Below are positions 14,460-23,568 of a stretch of DNA of 64,000 bases, one piece after another. Location of the stretch: NCBI RefSeq assembly GCF_002858675.1, contig NZ_PJZF01000012.1:62001-126000 (forward strand), read 5' to 3'. The translations under genes were made by a program, and so were the position numbers. Positions within the stretch are counted from its first letter, which is position 1. Every line of letters starts with the position of its first letter. The notes under the pieces are model-generated. The model worked only from the letters and a program-made list of their open reading frames with translations. It searched no databases and was not told the origin of the DNA. This DNA comes from Chimaeribacter californicus (GTDB lineage: Bacteria > Pseudomonadota > Gammaproteobacteria > Enterobacterales > Enterobacteriaceae).

Positions 14460-15789
14460 AGCGGCCTCCCGGGAAGTCTTCAAACCGGGTGATTTCCGCC
14501 TGATAGCTGACTTTCACTATGCCGACCGGGCCGTTGCGCTGCTTGCCCAGAATAATTTCAGCGACGCCTTTATCCGGCGAATGGGCATCATAAATTTCAT
14601 CGCGATAAACAAACATGATGAGGTCGGCGTCTTGCTCCAGTGCGCCGGAGTCGCGTAAGTCACCGTTGTTCGGCCGTTTGTCGGCGCGGCTTTCCAGCGC
14701 ACGATTAAGCTGAGAGAGCGCCACGACCGGGCAATCGATCTCTTTTGCCAGCGCTTTGAGGGAGCGGGAGATTTCCGCGATCTCCTGCGTGCGGTTCTCC
14801 TGTCCCGGGCAGCGCATCAGTTGCAGATAGTCCAGCAGGATCAGGGAGGGCTGACCGTACTGGCGCACGTTTTTACGAACGCGGGAGCGCAGGAGTGCCG
14901 GCGTCATGTAACTGGCATCGTCAATAATCAGGCGATCTTTCCACTCTTCCAGCAGCACTTTCATTGCCGAACTGACCCGCGCCCAGTCTTCCGTATCCAT
15001 ATTGCCGCTGCGTAGATGCTGCATCGGCACGCGCCCTAGCATGGCGACAAAGCGCGTCAGTAACTGTTCTGTCGGCATCTCCAGGCTATAAATTTGCACC
15101 GGCCGGTTATCGCGGCTGAGTGCGCCTTCACAGAAAGACAGCCCCATCGCCGTTTTGCCCATCGAGGGCCGCCCGGCCAACAGGATAAAGTCGCTGGGTT
15201 GAAACCCGCTGGTCATCTCATTCAGTTCGTTAAACCCTGTCGGCGTCCCGGTGATCAGGTCTTCGCTGCCGCATCGTTGTTCCAGCCGGTTAAGGAAGGC
15301 GGCCAGTGAGGTCGGCAGGTCAGTGGTGCCTCCGGGCTGATGCTGTTCGGCAATAGTAAACAGCCGCTGTTCCGTCTCCTCCAGCAAGGTAGCGAGGTCG
15401 CTTCTGACGTCGCCGGCTTGCCGGATAACATCGTGCCCCAGCGCCAGTAATTGCCGCTTCTGCCCATAGCTGGCGACGTACTCCGCGTAAGCGACGATAT
15501 TGGCCGCGCTCGGCGTGTTCTTTGCCAGCTCCGCCAGATAGGCAAAGCCGCCGCACTGCTCCAGCGTGCCTTGCTGCTCCATTGCTTCTGACAGGGTAAT
15601 GAGATCGATGGGTTTTCCCTGCGTCAGCAAGGTCTGCATGGCAGTAAAAATCAGCCCATGTGGCCGGGAGTAAAAGCTGCCGGCAGAAACAATCGTCGCG
15701 ATATCATCCCAGCGGTCGTTGTCCAGCATCAGCCCACCCAGTACGGACTGCTCAGCGTCGAGGGAGTGCGGCAATGGAGGATTATTCAT
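14449..15789 (-). CDS. dnaB: Replicative DNA helicase DnaB-like, ICE copy
   Basis: A 446-residue hexameric 5'-3' helicase. The N-terminal domain starts PPLPHSLDAEQSVLGGLMLDN. Walker A is GRPSMGKTA (about 206-214), Walker B LILLDYLQLM, and ALSQLNRALESR and GALEQDADLIMFVYRDE complete the DnaB signature. A private helicase lets the ICE load its own replisome with the STY4528-type Rep. It overlaps its neighbours by 8 and 11 bases. Confidence 0.93.
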   Translation of the reverse strand: MNNPPLPHSLDAEQSVLGGLMLDNDRWDDIATIVSAGSFYSRPHGLIFTAMQTLLTQGKPIDLITLSEAMEQQGTLEQCGGFAYLAELAKNTPSAANIVAYAEYVASYGQKRQLLALGHDVIRQAGDVRSDLATLLEETEQRLFTIAEQHQPGGTTDLPTSLAAFLNRLEQRCGSEDLITGTPTGFNELNEMTSGFQPSDFILLAGRPSMGKTAMGLSFCEGALSRDNRPVQIYSLEMPTEQLLTRFVAMLGRVPMQHLRSGNMDTEDWARVSSAMKVLLEEWKDRLIIDDASYMTPALLRSRVRKNVRQYGQPSLILLDYLQLMRCPGQENRTQEIAEISRSLKALAKEIDCPVVALSQLNRALESRADKRPNNGDLRDSGALEQDADLIMFVYRDEIYDAHSPDKGVAEIILGKQRNGPVGIVKVSYQAEITRFEDFPGGRYDF

Positions 15790-16159
15790 GCGACACCTCC
15801 GCCAGTGCGCGGTATAAGCGCTGTAGGTTCACAGGTGAGACCAGGAACAGCGGATGCCCCTCCTCCGTCACATTGATGTAAGCGGGCGCCGGGCCTGCCC
15901 CGGTCTCAAACAGCTTCCAGTCACGCGGCGTTTCGGCATCGCTCTCCAGGATCAGTTCATGTTCATCTTTAAGGTTCCAGCAGCCGATAAACGACTCTCG
16001 GCATCCCCAGATCTCCGCCAGCAGCCGCACGATTTTCTTGGTAGCGCGGGCATAATCGTCAGCCTCAAAAAACACCATGACGTCACCAGTTCGCAGGGCT
16101 GGATCAGGGTACGTACAGCGGCAAATTGCCCGAAAAAGAGTGGGATAGGTCTGGCTCAT
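15782..16159 (-). CDS. Conserved ICE protein of unknown function
   Basis: A 125-residue protein between ParA and DnaB. It starts MSQTYPTLFRAICRCTYPDP and includes YARATKKIVRLLAEIWGC and GHPLFLVSPVNLQRLYRALAEV. No motif I recognise. Start and stop overlap both neighbours (4 and 8 bases), so it is a true member of the replication and partition operon. Confidence 0.75.
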   Translation of the reverse strand: MSQTYPTLFRAICRCTYPDPALRTGDVMVFFEADDYARATKKIVRLLAEIWGCRESFIGCWNLKDEHELILESDAETPRDWKLFETGAGPAPAYINVTEEGHPLFLVSPVNLQRLYRALAEVSHE

Positions 16160-17031
16160 TGCTTATTCCCCTTCGGCTGATTGATCAGAACGGCATCAAA
16201 CCGATCGCGCCATTCGGGGAAGAGTTCGCAGGCCAGGTCATGCATGGTGTGCGCGGCAGGCAGGCTTTTACGATCAGAGGCGTATTCGAGGCGGTGAGCG
16301 GGCTGTCCCAGACTGTGCCCGGATTTATAGACATCCAGATCGTAGATCTGGGTCGTCAGCAGCGTAACGGGGATTTCTGCGGCGCTGTATGCGCCCTCCT
16401 CGATGATGGTTGTCAGTGCTCCCAGTGCCTCTTTTGCCAGCGAGGTGTAGTCCATGCAATTAACCAGTACCTTCACCGGCGGCAGTGTGATACCGAACCC
16501 TTTGTAAGGCAGCAGCCCTTCCATCAGTGTGATAGTTCCCCGCAGGAACTCGCGCACATCCGGCACCACAGGCTTCACCATCGCCACGGCCGTATGCGTG
16601 GTTGCCAGCAAAACCAGCTCCAGCATGATGGAGCGCGCACCTTGCGAGTCGATGATGATCACGTCATACCCGGTAAACAACGGGTGCTGAAGCAGGTTGC
16701 GCAGGCGAATGCGTCCGTCCGGTGCATGCATCATGGCGGTTTTCAGCTGCTCATGGGGATCGTTGGAGATAATCAGATCGAGGTTATCAATACAGGTATG
16801 GGAGATGAGTTGCGCCGGCTGGTTGAGATCAACCGTCTGCATCAGCAGTTCATATAAGCCGCAGGGAGCCTCATAGCGGAGGGAGTAGTAACTGGAGGTG
16901 GTAGGCTGGGCGTAGTCGCCGTCAATCAACAGCGTTTTCAGACCGGCATCAGCGCAGATGCCGCCAAGATTCGCGGCATGGGTAGATTTCCCCTCACCGC
17001 CTTTCGTAGAAACTATCGATATTACATGCAT
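16156..17031 (-). CDS. parA: ParA/Soj partition ATPase of the ICE
   Basis: A 291-residue deviant-Walker ATPase. Walker A is KGGEGKST, followed by LLIDGDYAQ (A') and DVIIIDSQGA (B). In PAPI-1 and pKLC102-type elements this Soj protein maintains the excised circle and is always the gene next to the attachment site, as here, about 50 bp from the tRNA-Phe fragment. The start MHVISIVS is preceded by AAGGG; two further Met codons lie just upstream (17037 and a frame to 17064), so the N-terminus may be a few residues longer. Confidence 0.9.
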   Translation of the reverse strand: MHVISIVSTKGGEGKSTHAANLGGICADAGLKTLLIDGDYAQPTTSSYYSLRYEAPCGLYELLMQTVDLNQPAQLISHTCIDNLDLIISNDPHEQLKTAMMHAPDGRIRLRNLLQHPLFTGYDVIIIDSQGARSIMLELVLLATTHTAVAMVKPVVPDVREFLRGTITLMEGLLPYKGFGITLPPVKVLVNCMDYTSLAKEALGALTTIIEEGAYSAAEIPVTLLTTQIYDLDVYKSGHSLGQPAHRLEYASDRKSLPAAHTMHDLACELFPEWRDRFDAVLINQPKGNKQ

Positions 17032-17082
17032 ATACATTACCCTTAGCGTGCGGGTAATGAACACCTATGCACCAGGCCCTAT

Positions 17083-17132
17083 GGGGATTGAAAATCCCCG
17101 TGTCCTTGGTTCGATTCCGAGTCCGGGCACCA
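17083..17132 (+). other. att: ICE attachment site: 50-nt copy of the tRNA-Phe 3' half
   Basis: The sequence from GGGGATTGAAAATCCCC (anticodon arm, GAA anticodon) through TTGGTTCGATTCCGAG (T arm) to GTCCGGGCACCA equals the 3' end of enterobacterial tRNA-Phe. The bases before it (CACCAGGCCCTAT) do not continue the tRNA, so this is the direct-repeat copy left by integration. The intact gene must lie to the left, beyond the window, next to the integrase. Confidence 0.92.
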
Positions 17133-17141
17133 TCATTCAGA

Positions 17142-17166
17142 AAACCCAGCCAATGGCTGGGTTTTT
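17142..17166 (+). terminator. Displaced tRNA-Phe terminator
   Basis: AAACCCAGCC-AAT-GGCTGGGTTT hairpin followed by T-rich DNA, 10 bp after the tRNA 3' end. It was the original terminator of the tRNA gene, now cut off by the ICE. Confidence 0.85.
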
Positions 17167-17297
17167 GCTTTTCTGCGTCCGGGCTCTCCATCGGACTGCG
17201 TTCGATTATTCGGGCTGCGCCCTCACCCCTTTGGGGCCAGCGCGACAAGCGCGCTGTGCAACACGCCTGCGGCGTAGCACCAATAATAATAAACTGA

Positions 17298-18281
17298 TTA
17301 ATTGATTTTACTGACAGCAGCAAACCCTGTGGTTTTTTTAAAATTCATTTCATGAACAAAATTTCGCATTGCGTCAGAGGGATCTATCGTATGCATATTG
17401 AGTTTATCAAGATCTTGCCGGTTTATAGCTACGCTTAGAATGGATTGCTCTTCCTCATGCCCCGTCGCGGTGTTTAGCAATTTATCAATCGCAGTCACAA
17501 TGATTCGGTCATCGGGTAATATATTGAGCAATTCTCGGGCAACACGTAAAACACAACTACATATATAATCCTGAAGAATTTCGTTACGTTTACCCACCGG
17601 CATTTTTTTGACGGACAACTTTCCACTCTTTAGCAATGATTTAACATCTTTTGGAATTACATGTTCTCCACGAACATAAAGTGTCGCCTGAACCCGATTC
17701 GTGACATCATTAATTTCAACATTGATTCTTGCGCCTAACTCATCTATATCACTAAAAGGATCAATCTGCTGGATTGCATCAATCTTTGCTTTTGCTTCAT
17801 TTGCTAATATACGTGACGCTATATCAGTGATGTTCTCCCAACTATTATACTCCTGCTGCCATTCAACATATTCTTTAGCAAATTGACGCCTCTCTTCATC
17901 AGCTGCCTTCTCTATTTCTATGGCTAATTTATTCCTGGCCTTTTCTTCTTGTTTAAAAAGGCGAGTGAAAAAACCTGGTTTATAATTTTCCAGTCGTTGA
18001 GTCGCTAAAGATGACTTCTGGGTACATAAGGCAGGTTGTTCGGGTGCCTCCATAGAAGCCATGACGTCCCAATTTATTTTTTTCCCACAACCTTTATGAA
18101 CAGATTGTAAAACTTCAATATGGTTATTCCAGACATCAACTTCATATTCCGCTTGTTCACGCTCCATCATTTTTGCATATTCTTTCTCTTTTCTCTGCAA
18201 TTCGCGCTTCCGCTTTTGTGATTCACGTTCAGCTCGCCTCGAGGCCGCTTTCAGCGAACGCACTGTACCTTTCCATCCCAT
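17298..18281 (-). CDS. Hypothetical coiled-coil protein beside the ICE
   Basis: A 327-residue protein. Residues 1-60 (MGWKGTVRSLKAASRRAERESQKRKRELQRK...) form a very basic coiled coil; 95-170 are charged helices (RLFKQEEKARNKLAIEIEKAADEERRQF); 190-327 may be a globular domain (RINVEINDVTNRVQATLYVRGEHVIPKDVKSLLKSG). AAGGAGCGG precedes the ATG at 18279-18281. I know similar proteins only as hypotheticals in accessory DNA. The region is AT-rich and flanked by two diverged copies of one sequence (17165-17228 and 18862-18922), which suggests an older insertion. Confidence 0.6.
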   Translation of the reverse strand: MGWKGTVRSLKAASRRAERESQKRKRELQRKEKEYAKMMEREQAEYEVDVWNNHIEVLQSVHKGCGKKINWDVMASMEAPEQPALCTQKSSLATQRLENYKPGFFTRLFKQEEKARNKLAIEIEKAADEERRQFAKEYVEWQQEYNSWENITDIASRILANEAKAKIDAIQQIDPFSDIDELGARINVEINDVTNRVQATLYVRGEHVIPKDVKSLLKSGKLSVKKMPVGKRNEILQDYICSCVLRVARELLNILPDDRIIVTAIDKLLNTATGHEEEQSILSVAINRQDLDKLNMHTIDPSDAMRNFVHEMNFKKTTGFAAVSKIN

Positions 18282-18927
18282 TTTAACCGCTCCTTAGATA
18301 GTAATTATAAAATCATTGACTTATTTTATAATTAAATGGAAAATAAAAAATCTGATTGCTTCACTAACATTAACGCTTTTTACTTGAAAACTTTCCCTTG
18401 ACCACTCTGCTGACATAACTATTACCAGCATAAACTTCCATTTAAAGGCTAAAAATAAACATGTGAATACTCGCCGTTACTATCACGCTATTTCTTATGA
18501 TATTCAGTGATGCAGATCAATCTTATAATTCATTGACCCCGTGAATAAACCCCCTCACACTATCACTTAAATAGTTTATTTTCATCCTAAAATTATTATA
18601 TAGCCAATATTTAAACGTATGGTTTTCATCGCTATCCGACAAACCTCTCTTTAGTATAAGAACTCACGATAAAATAGTTAATTAATGTTATTTTCTACTT
18701 CATCCCCTGAAATGAAACCATAGAAGCTATATTCTCATAATGAAAAGGCATTGCAGAATGACAAATAAAGCGGATTTTATACCGCTGACTGAGGTGACAA
18801 TGCGGGCAACTGGATGCACTCTAAGGGTTTCTTAAAAAAAAACCCGCCTTATGGCGGGTTCTCGCTTTTCTGGGTTTGAAAGCTCCATCGAACCGTGTTC
18901 GATGCGTCGGCCATCACCCCCTCCCAC
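18282..18927. other. AT-rich intergenic region
   Basis: About 645 bp with no recognisable gene. An ATG at 18758 opens a 25-codon frame with a weak ribosome site (AAAGGCATTGCAG) that ends at the terminator; I do not call it a gene. 18832-18860 is the terminator listed next. Confidence 0.5.
18832..18860 (-). terminator. Terminator of yidL
   Basis: AACCCGCC-TTAT-GGCGGGTT with a run of nine or so Ts on the minus strand, about 70 bp past the yidL stop. Confidence 0.8.
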
Positions 18928-19785
18928 TTATTTACCTTTCAACATTGAAGGCGCATAACCGAACTTGCGCTTGAACGCCTTACTGAAGTGAAACGAATCA
19001 AAAAAATTCAGCATATCGGCCACTTTGCTTATGCTGTAACTCCCCTGCTGTAACAGGGACAGCGCCAGATCAAGACGCGCATCCAGATAGTAGGCTTTAG
19101 GGCTTTTCCCGGTGTATTTCATAAATAACCGCCGGAGATACTGTTCGCTGCACTGCATCCATGCGGCCATCTCATCGACCGTCCAGCGCTTCTGAATATC
19201 GGTATGCAGTTGGGACAGCAACTTCTCTATTTTAATCAGACTGTCTTCTTTGGTTCCCGCCTGCACAATCAGATAGACCCATTGATAAATCAACTTCGTG
19301 ATAAAGGCAACGGCCAGGCTGTCACTCAACGAATCCTCAAGGCCAATTAAACGGGTCACCTCGCACAGATCTTTATTAAATACTTCACCATTATAAATAA
19401 CGGCTTTCTGAGATAACGGGATTCTCATGGCGCCAGTGGGAATAAACTCCATCCAGTACTGCTCCCAAATCAAGCCGTCACAATAATATGACTGTATCTC
19501 GGTGGGTTTTAAAAATATGACGCAATTGCCGTGCAGCGTAATATGGGAACGATCGCGCAGGATTATTTCCCCACAACCTTGCAGGGTATAGACCACCACC
19601 CAGGAGTTCTCAATCAATGGTTTCTTTTTATCACGCGGCCAGACCACCTGATAACTCTCATCCGCCAGGGTATGCCAGAGTGAGATCAGTGTTATCCCGC
19701 TTGAGATCACATTTTCGTGAATAACCAACGGAATATTATAGGTTGTTTCGCTTTTTACATCACAGAGACTCTTTTTTCCATTCAT
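18928..19785 (-). CDS. yidL: AraC-family regulator YidL
   Basis: A 285-residue transcription factor divergent from the sulfatase operon. Residues 1-150 are the cupin-like sensor domain (VVVYTLQGCGEIILRDRSHITLHGNCVIFLKPTEIQSYY). The C-terminal two helix-turn-helix motifs are plain: WTVDEMAAWMQCSEQYLRRLFMKYTGKSPKAYYLDARLDLALSLL and ISKVADMLNFFDSFHFSKAFKRKFGYAPS. Sequence and position match E. coli YidL. It probably activates yidKJ in response to the sulfated or desulfated substrate; that ligand is unknown. Confidence 0.92.
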   Translation of the reverse strand: MNGKKSLCDVKSETTYNIPLVIHENVISSGITLISLWHTLADESYQVVWPRDKKKPLIENSWVVVYTLQGCGEIILRDRSHITLHGNCVIFLKPTEIQSYYCDGLIWEQYWMEFIPTGAMRIPLSQKAVIYNGEVFNKDLCEVTRLIGLEDSLSDSLAVAFITKLIYQWVYLIVQAGTKEDSLIKIEKLLSQLHTDIQKRWTVDEMAAWMQCSEQYLRRLFMKYTGKSPKAYYLDARLDLALSLLQQGSYSISKVADMLNFFDSFHFSKAFKRKFGYAPSMLKGK

Positions 19786-19954
19786 TTATATTCCCCGTTA
19801 GCGTCTGATGCTCACACCGAGCGGTTTTCATTTATCAGCCTGTTAAACCGCCTGGTCAATACCCTCTATCGAAAATAGCCTGTCGCCCTGCAGACGCGCC
19901 ACTCTATGTCAGCACATCGCGCACCAGGGCATCATGATAAATAAGGGCAGTGAG

Positions 19955-21667
19955 ATGAACATTCAGCAAATTGTGAGTTTCTTCGCTTTTACCCTTCTGG
20001 TGGCGTTTATTACCTGGTGGAAATTGCGGAAAGCGGATACCGGTTCGCAACAGGGTTATTTTCTTGCCGGGCGCTCACTGAAAGCGCCGGTGATTGCCGC
20101 CTCCCTGATGCTGACCAACCTCTCTACCGAACAACTGGTGGGGTTAAGCGGCCAGGCGTATCACAGCGGTATGTCGGTAATGGCATGGGAAGTGATTTCA
20201 GCCATTCCCCTTATTTTTCTGGCGCTGATTTTCCTGCCGAAATATCTGCAACGCGGCATCGCCACCATCCCGGATTTTATTGAAGAACGCTATGACAAAC
20301 CCACCCGCATTATTGTTGACTGCTGCTTTCTGGTGGCGACCGGTATCTGCTTTCTGCCCATCGTGCTCTATTCCGGTGCACTGGCGTTAAACAGCCTGTT
20401 CCATGTCGCCGAATCACTGCACATTTCTCAGGGTACGGCCATCTGGTTGATGGTGGCGCTGCTGGGGCTGGCCGGTATCGCCTATGCGGTGGTGGGCGGG
20501 CTGCGAGCCATCGCCGTGGCGGATGTCATCAACGGGGTCGGCCTGATTATTGGCGGCCTGATGGTGCCGGTGTTCGGATTAATGGCGATGGGCAGCGGCA
20601 ACCTGCTGCGCGGCATTGAGCAGCTCACGACGGTGCATAGTGAGAAACTGAATGCGATTGGTGGCAGCAATGACCCGGTGCCGATTGGCGCAGCGCTGAC
20701 CGGCCTGATTCTGGTGAACACCTTTTACTGGTGCACTAACCAGGGGATTGTGCAACGCACGCTGGCCTCCAAAAGCCTGGCCGAAGGGCAAAAAGGCGCG
20801 CTGCTGACGGCGGTACTGAAAATGCTCGACCCGCTGATCCTGGTTCTGCCGGGGCTGATCGCGTTTCACCTTTTCCAGGATCTGCCGAAGAATGACATGG
20901 CCTACCCGGCGCTGATCAATAAAGTGATGCCCCTGCCGCTGGCCGGCTTCTTCGGCGCAGTGCTGTTCGGGGCGATTATCAGCACCTTTAACGGTTTCCT
21001 GAACAGCGCCAGCACCCTGTTTAGCCTGGGGATTTACCACCGCATCATTAACCAGGACGCCTCGTCCACGCAGTTAGTCAGCGTCGGGCGGAAGTTTGGC
21101 TTCGCTATTGCGCTGGTTTCCGTGCTGGTCGCCCCGTGGATCGCCAACGCCCCGGAGGGCCTGTATAGCTGGATGAAGCAGCTGAACGGCATCTATAACG
21201 TGCCGCTGGTGACGATCGTCATCATGGGCTTTTTCTTCCCGCGGATACCGGCCATCGCCGCGAAAGCCGCCCTGCTGTTTGGGATTTGTAGCTATATCAT
21301 CATCAACTATCTGGTCTCGTTCGAGATCCACTTCCTTTATGTGCTGTTTTTTACCTTCTGTATCAACGTATTGCTGATGCTCACCATCGGCTTGCTGAAA
21401 CCGCGTGCGACGCCCTTCAGGTTCCAGGATGCGTTCGCCGTGGACAGAACCCCCTGGCGTGACGCCCACATCGCCTCAGTGGGCGTGCTGTTCGCCATGA
21501 TCGGCGTGTACGCCGGGCTGGCCCAGTTTGGCGGCTATCACACCCGGGCGCTCACCATCGTCAGTTACGGCATCGTGGCGGCGGTCGTGGTGTATCTGAT
21601 CTATAGCAGCCGGCGTCAGCGCCGGGCCGGCCTTGTTATCTCCTCTTCTGCCCTTAAGGATAAGTAA
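19955..21667 (+). CDS. yidK: Sodium/solute symporter YidK
   Basis: A 570-residue SSS-family transporter with about 14 membrane helices, importing an unknown, probably sulfated or sugar-like, substrate with Na+. Family marks: GYFLAGRSLKAPVIAASLMLTNLSTEQLVGLSGQAY in the first helices and GAVLFGAIISTFNGFLNSASTLF later. I chose ATG 19955 (MNIQQIVSF) because AAGGG precedes it and E. coli YidK starts at the same point; another ATG lies seven codons earlier. The stop overlaps the sulfatase start (TAATG). Confidence 0.92.
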   Translation: MNIQQIVSFFAFTLLVAFITWWKLRKADTGSQQGYFLAGRSLKAPVIAASLMLTNLSTEQLVGLSGQAYHSGMSVMAWEVISAIPLIFLALIFLPKYLQRGIATIPDFIEERYDKPTRIIVDCCFLVATGICFLPIVLYSGALALNSLFHVAESLHISQGTAIWLMVALLGLAGIAYAVVGGLRAIAVADVINGVGLIIGGLMVPVFGLMAMGSGNLLRGIEQLTTVHSEKLNAIGGSNDPVPIGAALTGLILVNTFYWCTNQGIVQRTLASKSLAEGQKGALLTAVLKMLDPLILVLPGLIAFHLFQDLPKNDMAYPALINKVMPLPLAGFFGAVLFGAIISTFNGFLNSASTLFSLGIYHRIINQDASSTQLVSVGRKFGFAIALVSVLVAPWIANAPEGLYSWMKQLNGIYNVPLVTIVIMGFFFPRIPAIAAKAALLFGICSYIIINYLVSFEIHFLYVLFFTFCINVLLMLTIGLLKPRATPFRFQDAFAVDRTPWRDAHIASVGVLFAMIGVYAGLAQFGGYHTRALTIVSYGIVAAVVVYLIYSSRRQRRAGLVISSSALKDK

Positions 21668-23166
21668 TGGATCGTCCTAACATCCTGTTTATTATGACCG
21701 ATACCCAGGCCACCAACATGGTGGGCTGCTACAGCGGCAAACCGCTCAATACCCAGCATATCGATAACCTGGCCGCAGAGGGCACCCGCTTTACCTCGGC
21801 CTATACCTGCGCCCCGGTGTGTACCCCGGCCCGCGCCGGGCTGTTTACCGGCATCTATTCAAACCAGTCCGGGCCGTGGACGAATAACCTCGCGCCGGGC
21901 AAAAACATCGCCACGATGGGGCGCTACTTTAGTGATGCAGGCTATAAAACCTGTTACATCGGCAAGTGGCATCTGGACGGGCATGACTACTTCGGCACCG
22001 GCATCTGCCCGCCGGAGTGGGACGCGGAGTACTGGTTTGACGGGGCGAACTACCTTGCCGAATTGAGCGAAAAGGAGATCGGCCTGTGGCGCAATGGGTT
22101 AAACAGCGCCGACGATCTGCGGGAACACCAGATCGATAAAACCTTCACCTGGGCGCACCGTATCAGCAACCGGGCGATCGATTTCCTCGCCCGGCCGCAG
22201 CGTCTCGACGCCCCGTTCCTGATGGTGCTCTCCTACGACGAACCGCATCATCCGTTCACCTGCCCGGCGGAGTACATTGAAAAGTATCAGGATTTCTATT
22301 ACGACCTGGGTGAGAAAGCATTTGATGATCTGGCGGACAAACCGCTGCACCACCGTTTATGGTCGGCGGCGATGCCTTCGCCGGTGGGCGCGGATGGGCG
22401 CTACCATCACCCGCTCTATTTTGCCTGCAATGATTTTGTCGATGATGAAATCGGCCGCGTGCTGGCGGCGCTCACGCCTGAGCAACGGGCGAACACCTGG
22501 GTGGTGTACACCTCCGATCACGGTGAAATGATGGGTGCGCACCGGCTTATCAGCAAGGGGGCCGCCATGTATGACGATATTACCCGTATCCCGCTGATTT
22601 TCCGGCCACCCACGGGCCAGGCGGTTCCCGCCCGGGTGGATACGCCGGTCAGCCATATCGATATTCTGCCGACGCTGCTGTCGCTGGCGGGCATCACTCA
22701 ACCGGAGAGTTTGCCCGGCGACAATCTGTTTGCCGTGGATGATGCGCGCGGCGTGATGGTGGAATTCAACCGTTACGAAATTGAGCATGACAGCTTTGGG
22801 GGGTTTATTCCGGTGCGCGCCTGGGTAACGCCCCGCTTTAAGCTGGTCTTGAACCTGTTTACCAGTGATGAGCTGTATGACCGGCAACATGATCCGGACG
22901 AAATGCACAACCTGATTGACGACCCGGCCTGCGCGGCTCAGCGTGATGCACTGCATGACGAATTAATGGATTACATGGATAAGATCCGCGACCCGTTCCG
23001 CTCTTATCAGTGGTCATGCCGCCCCTGGCGCACAGGCGCGACACCGCGCTGGATGGGTGCATTCCGCCCGCGCCCGGCCGATGGCTACTCGCCGGTGGTG
23101 CGTGATTACGACACCGGGATGCCGACGCAAGGGGTCAAAGTGGAAGAGAAGAAACAGAAATTCTGA
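21667..23166 (+). CDS. yidJ: Cys-type sulfatase YidJ
   Basis: A 499-residue sulfatase. C52-T-P-A-R56 is the signature whose Cys is converted to formylglycine. NILFIMTDTQATNMV supplies the metal-binding Asp residues, GKWHLDGHD and DEPHHPF the active-site His residues, and YTSDHGEMMGAHRL the second metal site. No signal peptide is seen, so it acts in the cytoplasm on substrate brought in by YidK. Because it has a Cys rather than a Ser, it depends on a maturing enzyme able to use Cys, and one is encoded three genes downstream. Confidence 0.93.
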   Translation: MDRPNILFIMTDTQATNMVGCYSGKPLNTQHIDNLAAEGTRFTSAYTCAPVCTPARAGLFTGIYSNQSGPWTNNLAPGKNIATMGRYFSDAGYKTCYIGKWHLDGHDYFGTGICPPEWDAEYWFDGANYLAELSEKEIGLWRNGLNSADDLREHQIDKTFTWAHRISNRAIDFLARPQRLDAPFLMVLSYDEPHHPFTCPAEYIEKYQDFYYDLGEKAFDDLADKPLHHRLWSAAMPSPVGADGRYHHPLYFACNDFVDDEIGRVLAALTPEQRANTWVVYTSDHGEMMGAHRLISKGAAMYDDITRIPLIFRPPTGQAVPARVDTPVSHIDILPTLLSLAGITQPESLPGDNLFAVDDARGVMVEFNRYEIEHDSFGGFIPVRAWVTPRFKLVLNLFTSDELYDRQHDPDEMHNLIDDPACAAQRDALHDELMDYMDKIRDPFRSYQWSCRPWRTGATPRWMGAFRPRPADGYSPVVRDYDTGMPTQGVKVEEKKQKF

Positions 23167-23220
23167 GGTGCGCCCTTCACCTCAGGGGCGCCCCTCAGGC
23201 AACACCGCAAAGGAAGCACG

Positions 23221-23568
23221 ATGAAAATAGCAACTGTGGGCGAAGCGCCGGATTACCGCTTTTCCCTGGCGAATGAACGCACCTTTCTGGCGTGGATACG
23301 TACCGCGCTGGGCTTTCTGGCGGCGGGTGTCGGGCTGGATCAGCTCGCGCCCGGTCTCGCCACGCCACTGCTCCGCGAAGCCCTGGCGCTGCTGCTGTGC
23401 CTGTTTTCCGGAATAGTGGCGATCTATGGCTATGTCCGCTGGCTGCGTAATGAAAAAGCGATGCGGCTGAAACAGGATTTACCCTATACCCGCGGCCTGC
23501 ACATGATCAGCCTGGTCATGGCTGGTGTGGCCGCCCTTATGGTGGGGCTGGTGCTGTATGCCGGATAA
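23221..23568 (+). CDS. yidH: DUF202 inner-membrane protein YidH
   Basis: A 115-residue protein with three membrane helices. DYRFSLANERTFLAWIRTALGFLAAGVGLDQLAP is the DUF202 core and matches E. coli YidH closely. Function is unknown. It follows yidJ after 54 bp with AAGGAAGCACG as ribosome site. The YidI gene that lies between yidJ and yidH in E. coli is absent. Confidence 0.9.
   Translation: MKIATVGEAPDYRFSLANERTFLAWIRTALGFLAAGVGLDQLAPGLATPLLREALALLLCLFSGIVAIYGYVRWLRNEKAMRLKQDLPYTRGLHMISLVMAGVAALMVGLVLYAG

Noticed and set aside
17060..17140. Complete tRNA-Phe gene
   Set aside because: Only the 3' 50 nt match; the acceptor 5' strand and D arm are absent.
18758..18835. 25-codon frame ending at a terminator
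   Set aside because: Weak ribosome site and no recognisable sequence; the terminator is better assigned to yidL on the other strand.
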